Part shown: positions 6,108 through 8,501 of the stretch, piece after piece
Numbering within the stretch: position 1 is the first letter of the stretch
Layout of the letters: the number at the start of each line of letters is the position of its first letter
NCBI GenBank assembly: GCA_964601575.1
Contig: CAZROA010000110.1
Coordinates: forward strand, 1-8,501
Direction of reading: 5' to 3'
Length of the DNA: 8,501 bases
From: CAZKEG01 sp964601575
GTDB lineage: Bacteria; Desulfobacterota; Thermodesulfobacteria; Thermodesulfobacteriales; Thermodesulfatatoraceae
Translations under genes and position numbers: made by a program
The notes under the pieces: model-generated
What the model saw: the letters and a program-made list of their open reading frames with translations, nothing else
Database searches by the model: none
What the model was told of the DNA's origin: nothing

Positions 6108-8501
6108 CTAGCCTCCCACTTTGGGCGTTTTCCCTTTGTGCCATAGATGGACGATGGGGCTGGCGACAAAGACCGAGCTATACGTACCAACGATTACTCC
6201 CAGGGCCAGGGCTAAGGCAAAGTCCCTTAGGACCACCCCTCCGAAGAAAAGGATGGCCAAGATGACCAAGAGGGTGGTTAAGGTGGTAACGATGGTTCGG
6301 GCCAGCATTTCGTTGACACTCCGATTAATGATCTCCACAAAGGAGAGCTGGCCCCGGTGACGCTTTATGTTTTCACGAATCCGGTCAAAGATGACCACTG
6401 TATCGGTAAGCGAATAACCAGCCAAGGTGAGAAGGGCGGTGACCAAAAGGAGGGTAATTTCACGATTAAGCACGTAGAAAAGACCAAGGACGGCCAATAC
6501 ATCGTGAAAGGTCGCCGCAGCCGCGGCTACCCCAAAGCTCACGTTAAAACGAAAGGCAAGATAGCCAATGATACCCACCAGGGAGATGGCGATAGCAATA
6601 AGGGCCTTGTGTTTTAGCTCCTTACTAATGGCCGAGCCAATCTCTTGCTTTCCTTCGAGTTTGAATCCTCGATCAGGAAATTTGGTCTGGAGGATGTGAC
6701 GGACCTTGGCCTCAAGGTCACCTACGGTCTCTGTCTTGCGACGGAGCTTTACGATGAGAAGATTTTCCCCTTTAACGTCTTGTATCTGATAACCGGAAAG
6801 CCCGGCCTCTTTAAAGGCCTTCCGAATCTCATCCAGGCTAAAGGGCTTTTCCGCCCGGTAATAGGCCATTACCCCGCCGCCGAAATCAACCCCGAGATTA
6901 GCCGCTCCTCGAGAGATCTGGACAAAGGCAATAAGCCCCAAGGCGACCAGGATACCCGAAAGGGTAAAGGCCACCTTGCGGAGGGCCATAAAATTGATCG
7001 CTGGTTTCTCGATCAGGGAGAGAAAGTTGATCTTCGGCGTGCGGCCTTTGGCGATGAGATAATCATAGACGATCCTGGTGCCAAAGATAGCGGTGAAGAG
7101 GTTGATCACGATACCGGCGGAAAGGGTCACGGCAAAGCCCTTGATCGGCCCGGTACCGAATAGAAAGAGGGCAAAGGCGGTGATCAAGGTGGTCACGTGG
7201 GCGTCAACAATGGTCCAGAAGGCCCGGTCATAACCGGCGTTGATGGCCGCCCGAGGGGGTTTACCTAGGGCCAGTTCTTCTCTCATGCGCTCGAAGATGA
7301 GGACGTTGGAATCCACGCCCATACCCATGGTCAGGATAATACCGGCGATACCTGGGAGGGTAAGCGTGGCTCTGAAGAGGGAAAGGACGGCCAGGAGCAT
7401 GAGGATATTGAGCATCAAGGCCACGTCGGCCACCAAGCCCGAGAAGCGATAGTAAATAATCATGAAGACAATGACCGAGGCCGCCCCGATGAGACCAGAG
7501 ATAAGCCCTTTCCTGATCGAATCTCGCCCGAGACTTGGGCCTACGGTGATATTCTGAATGATCTTTACCGGGGCAGGCAGGGCACCGGCCCTTAGGACGA
7601 TGGCCAGGTCCGCAGCCTCCTCGTAGGTAAACCCACCGGAGATCTGGGCATGCCCACCCGGGATACGTTCCCTGATCACCGGGGCCGAACGCACCACATC
7701 GTCTAGGACGATGGCCAGCCTTCGGCCTACGTTTTCACCGGTGACCTGTTCAAAGATGCGTGCCCCTCGATCAGTAAGTTCCAAGGCTACATAGGGCTCA
7801 TTGTAAGGCCCACCGATACGGACATGGGCGGTCTTGACCATATCGCCGGTAAGTACCGCCCGCCTCTTTAGGAGCAGGGGCCTCTTTATCACCCGACCTG
7901 TTTGCGGGTCCTTTTGCACCAGGAAATAGATCTCGTCATCAGGGGGTATATAAGGCCGGAGGACTCGGTTGATCTCCTTGCGGGAGGCGTTGGGCTTGAG
8001 CCGCCCTTCGGAGATGGCCTTGGCGATCAGGGCTTCGAGATTTATATGGCTCATGGCCTCTTCATCGACGAGCTTGAACTCCAGTTGCGCCGTCTGTCCG
8101 ATCAGGCGCAAGGCCCTCTCCGGGTCTTTGATCCCAGGAAGCTGGACCACGATTTGGTCTTTGCCCTGCTTAACGATGACCGGTTCGGTAACTCCGAACT
8201 GATCGATTCGGTTGCGAATGATCTCTAAACATTGATCAATGGCATTTTCACGAATAAAGGCGACCTGCTTATCCGAAAGGGTGACTACTACCTTTGGGAA
8301 TTCGCCCTCTTCGACCTTGACGATCTTGAGCCCTTTAAATTCCTCGGCTATGACCGCCTTGACCCGCTCCAAGGCACTGCGATTGGGTAAGGTAAGGATC
8401 ACCTGTTGGGGGGTGTTGCCTTCGCTTATGGTGCAACGAATGCCTTTGCGAGCCAATACTTCTTGGAGGTCTTTGACCCGGGCGTTTAGGGCATTGGCAA
8501 T
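6108..8501 (-). CDS. secDF: Fused protein translocase subunit SecDF (N-terminus beyond the window)
   Basis: SecDF is an inner-membrane RND-type accessory of SecYEG that uses the proton gradient to pull secreted proteins across the membrane. The frame is open to the right edge, with 797 residues visible. About 70 residues are missing, expected to hold the first helix and the GLDLQGG motif. The TTG at 8456 is internal, not a start. The SecD part (visible residues 1 to about 490) has RNRIDQFGVTEP and VVQLPGIKDPERA in the periplasmic domain, then five helices with GMGVDSNVLIFERMREE carrying the key Asp397. The SecF part (about 500-797) has NLGVDFGGG, six helices and GYSLTDTVVIFDRIREN with Asp700 and nearby Arg residues. 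The two halves are joined in one uninterrupted frame; many bacteria, E. coli included, have separate secD and secF. It is the first visible gene of the - strand block and would assist export of the 13-heme cytochrome, though that is general housekeeping rather than a specific link. Confidence 0.95.
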   Translation of the reverse strand: MANALNARVKDLQEVLARKGIRCTISEGNTPQQVILTLPNRSALERVKAVIAEEFKGLKIVKVEEGEFPKVVVTLSDKQVAFIRENAIDQCLEIIRNRIDQFGVTEPVIVKQGKDQIVVQLPGIKDPERALRLIGQTAQLEFKLVDEEAMSHINLEALIAKAISEGRLKPNASRKEINRVLRPYIPPDDEIYFLVQKDPQTGRVIKRPLLLKRRAVLTGDMVKTAHVRIGGPYNEPYVALELTDRGARIFEQVTGENVGRRLAIVLDDVVRSAPVIRERIPGGHAQISGGFTYEEAADLAIVLRAGALPAPVKIIQNITVGPSLGRDSIRKGLISGLIGAASVIVFMIIYYRFSGLVADVALMLNILMLLAVLSLFRATLTLPGIAGIILTMGMGVDSNVLIFERMREELALGKPPRAAINAGYDRAFWTIVDAHVTTLITAFALFLFGTGPIKGFAVTLSAGIVINLFTAIFGTRIVYDYLIAKGRTPKINFLSLIEKPAINFMALRKVAFTLSGILVALGLIAFVQISRGAANLGVDFGGGVMAYYRAEKPFSLDEIRKAFKEAGLSGYQIQDVKGENLLIVKLRRKTETVGDLEAKVRHILQTKFPDRGFKLEGKQEIGSAISKELKHKALIAIAISLVGIIGYLAFRFNVSFGVAAAAATFHDVLAVLGLFYVLNREITLLLVTALLTLAGYSLTDTVVIFDRIRENIKRHRGQLSFVEIINRSVNEMLARTIVTTLTTLLVILAILFFGGVVLRDFALALALGVIVGTYSSVFVASPIVHLWHKGKTPKVGG
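6112..6117 (-). promoter_or_regulatory. Shine-Dalgarno supporting the GTG start of the sulfite reductase-like gene
   Basis: GGGAGG on the - strand, inside the last secDF codons, lies 4 nt before the GTG at 6107. The spacing is a little short but workable, especially with reinitiation after the secDF stop at 6108-6110. Confidence 0.55.

Noticed and set aside
6121..8228. Several + strand open frames opposite secDF (for example 6645-7163 and 7902-8228)
   Set aside because: They are reflections of the highly conserved SecDF reading frame, with low-complexity charged translations and no recognisable domains.
8454..8456. TTG as the start of secDF
   Set aside because: The frame continues upstream to the window edge with SecD-like sequence, and the essential first helix would be missing.

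Overview
The window holds six protein-coding genes packed with almost no intergenic space. One is on the + strand and five are on the - strand. The two end genes run off the window: the MoeA-type gene at the left edge and the SecDF gene at the right edge, each missing its N-terminus. I see no tRNA, rRNA, CRISPR array or insertion sequence. The gene set is a multiheme c-type cytochrome, a diheme b-type cytochrome, a small siroheme-type sulfite/nitrite reductase, a MoeA fused to a periplasmic-binding-like domain, and a Clp1-like kinase. This suggests an anaerobic, probably thermophilic sulfur- or metal-respiring bacterium, with Thermodesulfobacteriota as my best guess. That placement is inference from gene content, not proof.

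Layout. Positions 1-1812 (+) carry a molybdopterin molybdenumtransferase (MoeA) with a C-terminal substrate-binding domain. It converges on and overlaps the 3' end of a Clp1/polynucleotide-kinase-type P-loop protein (1646-2707, -). A strong rho-independent terminator (about 2713-2756, reading -) lies just before that gene and closes the block upstream of it. In transcription order that block is SecDF (8501 to 6108), the small sulfite reductase-like protein (6107 to 5421), a 13-heme cytochrome c with a membrane anchor (5371 to 3389) and a four-helix diheme cytochrome b (3387 to 2776). The junctions are extremely tight: TAG directly abuts GTG, then come a 49-nt gap with a good Shine-Dalgarno and a 1-nt gap. 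This implies co-transcription, although the cytochrome pair may also have its own promoter.

How the genes fit together. The cytochrome b and the anchored 13-heme cytochrome c look like the two parts of an inner-membrane quinol:periplasmic-cytochrome oxidoreductase, similar in logic to the single-chain CbcL of Geobacter but split into two genes. The 13-heme protein is the most striking item. It is an internal duplication of a six-heme module, and each copy carries one textbook EF-hand calcium loop between its fifth and sixth heme sites. The cytochrome pair is much more AT-rich than the genes around it, which suggests it was acquired as a unit and inserted between the sulfite reductase-like gene and the Clp1-like gene. 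The sulfite reductase-like gene has the base composition of the flanking genes, so its adjacency to the cytochromes may or may not reflect a shared pathway.
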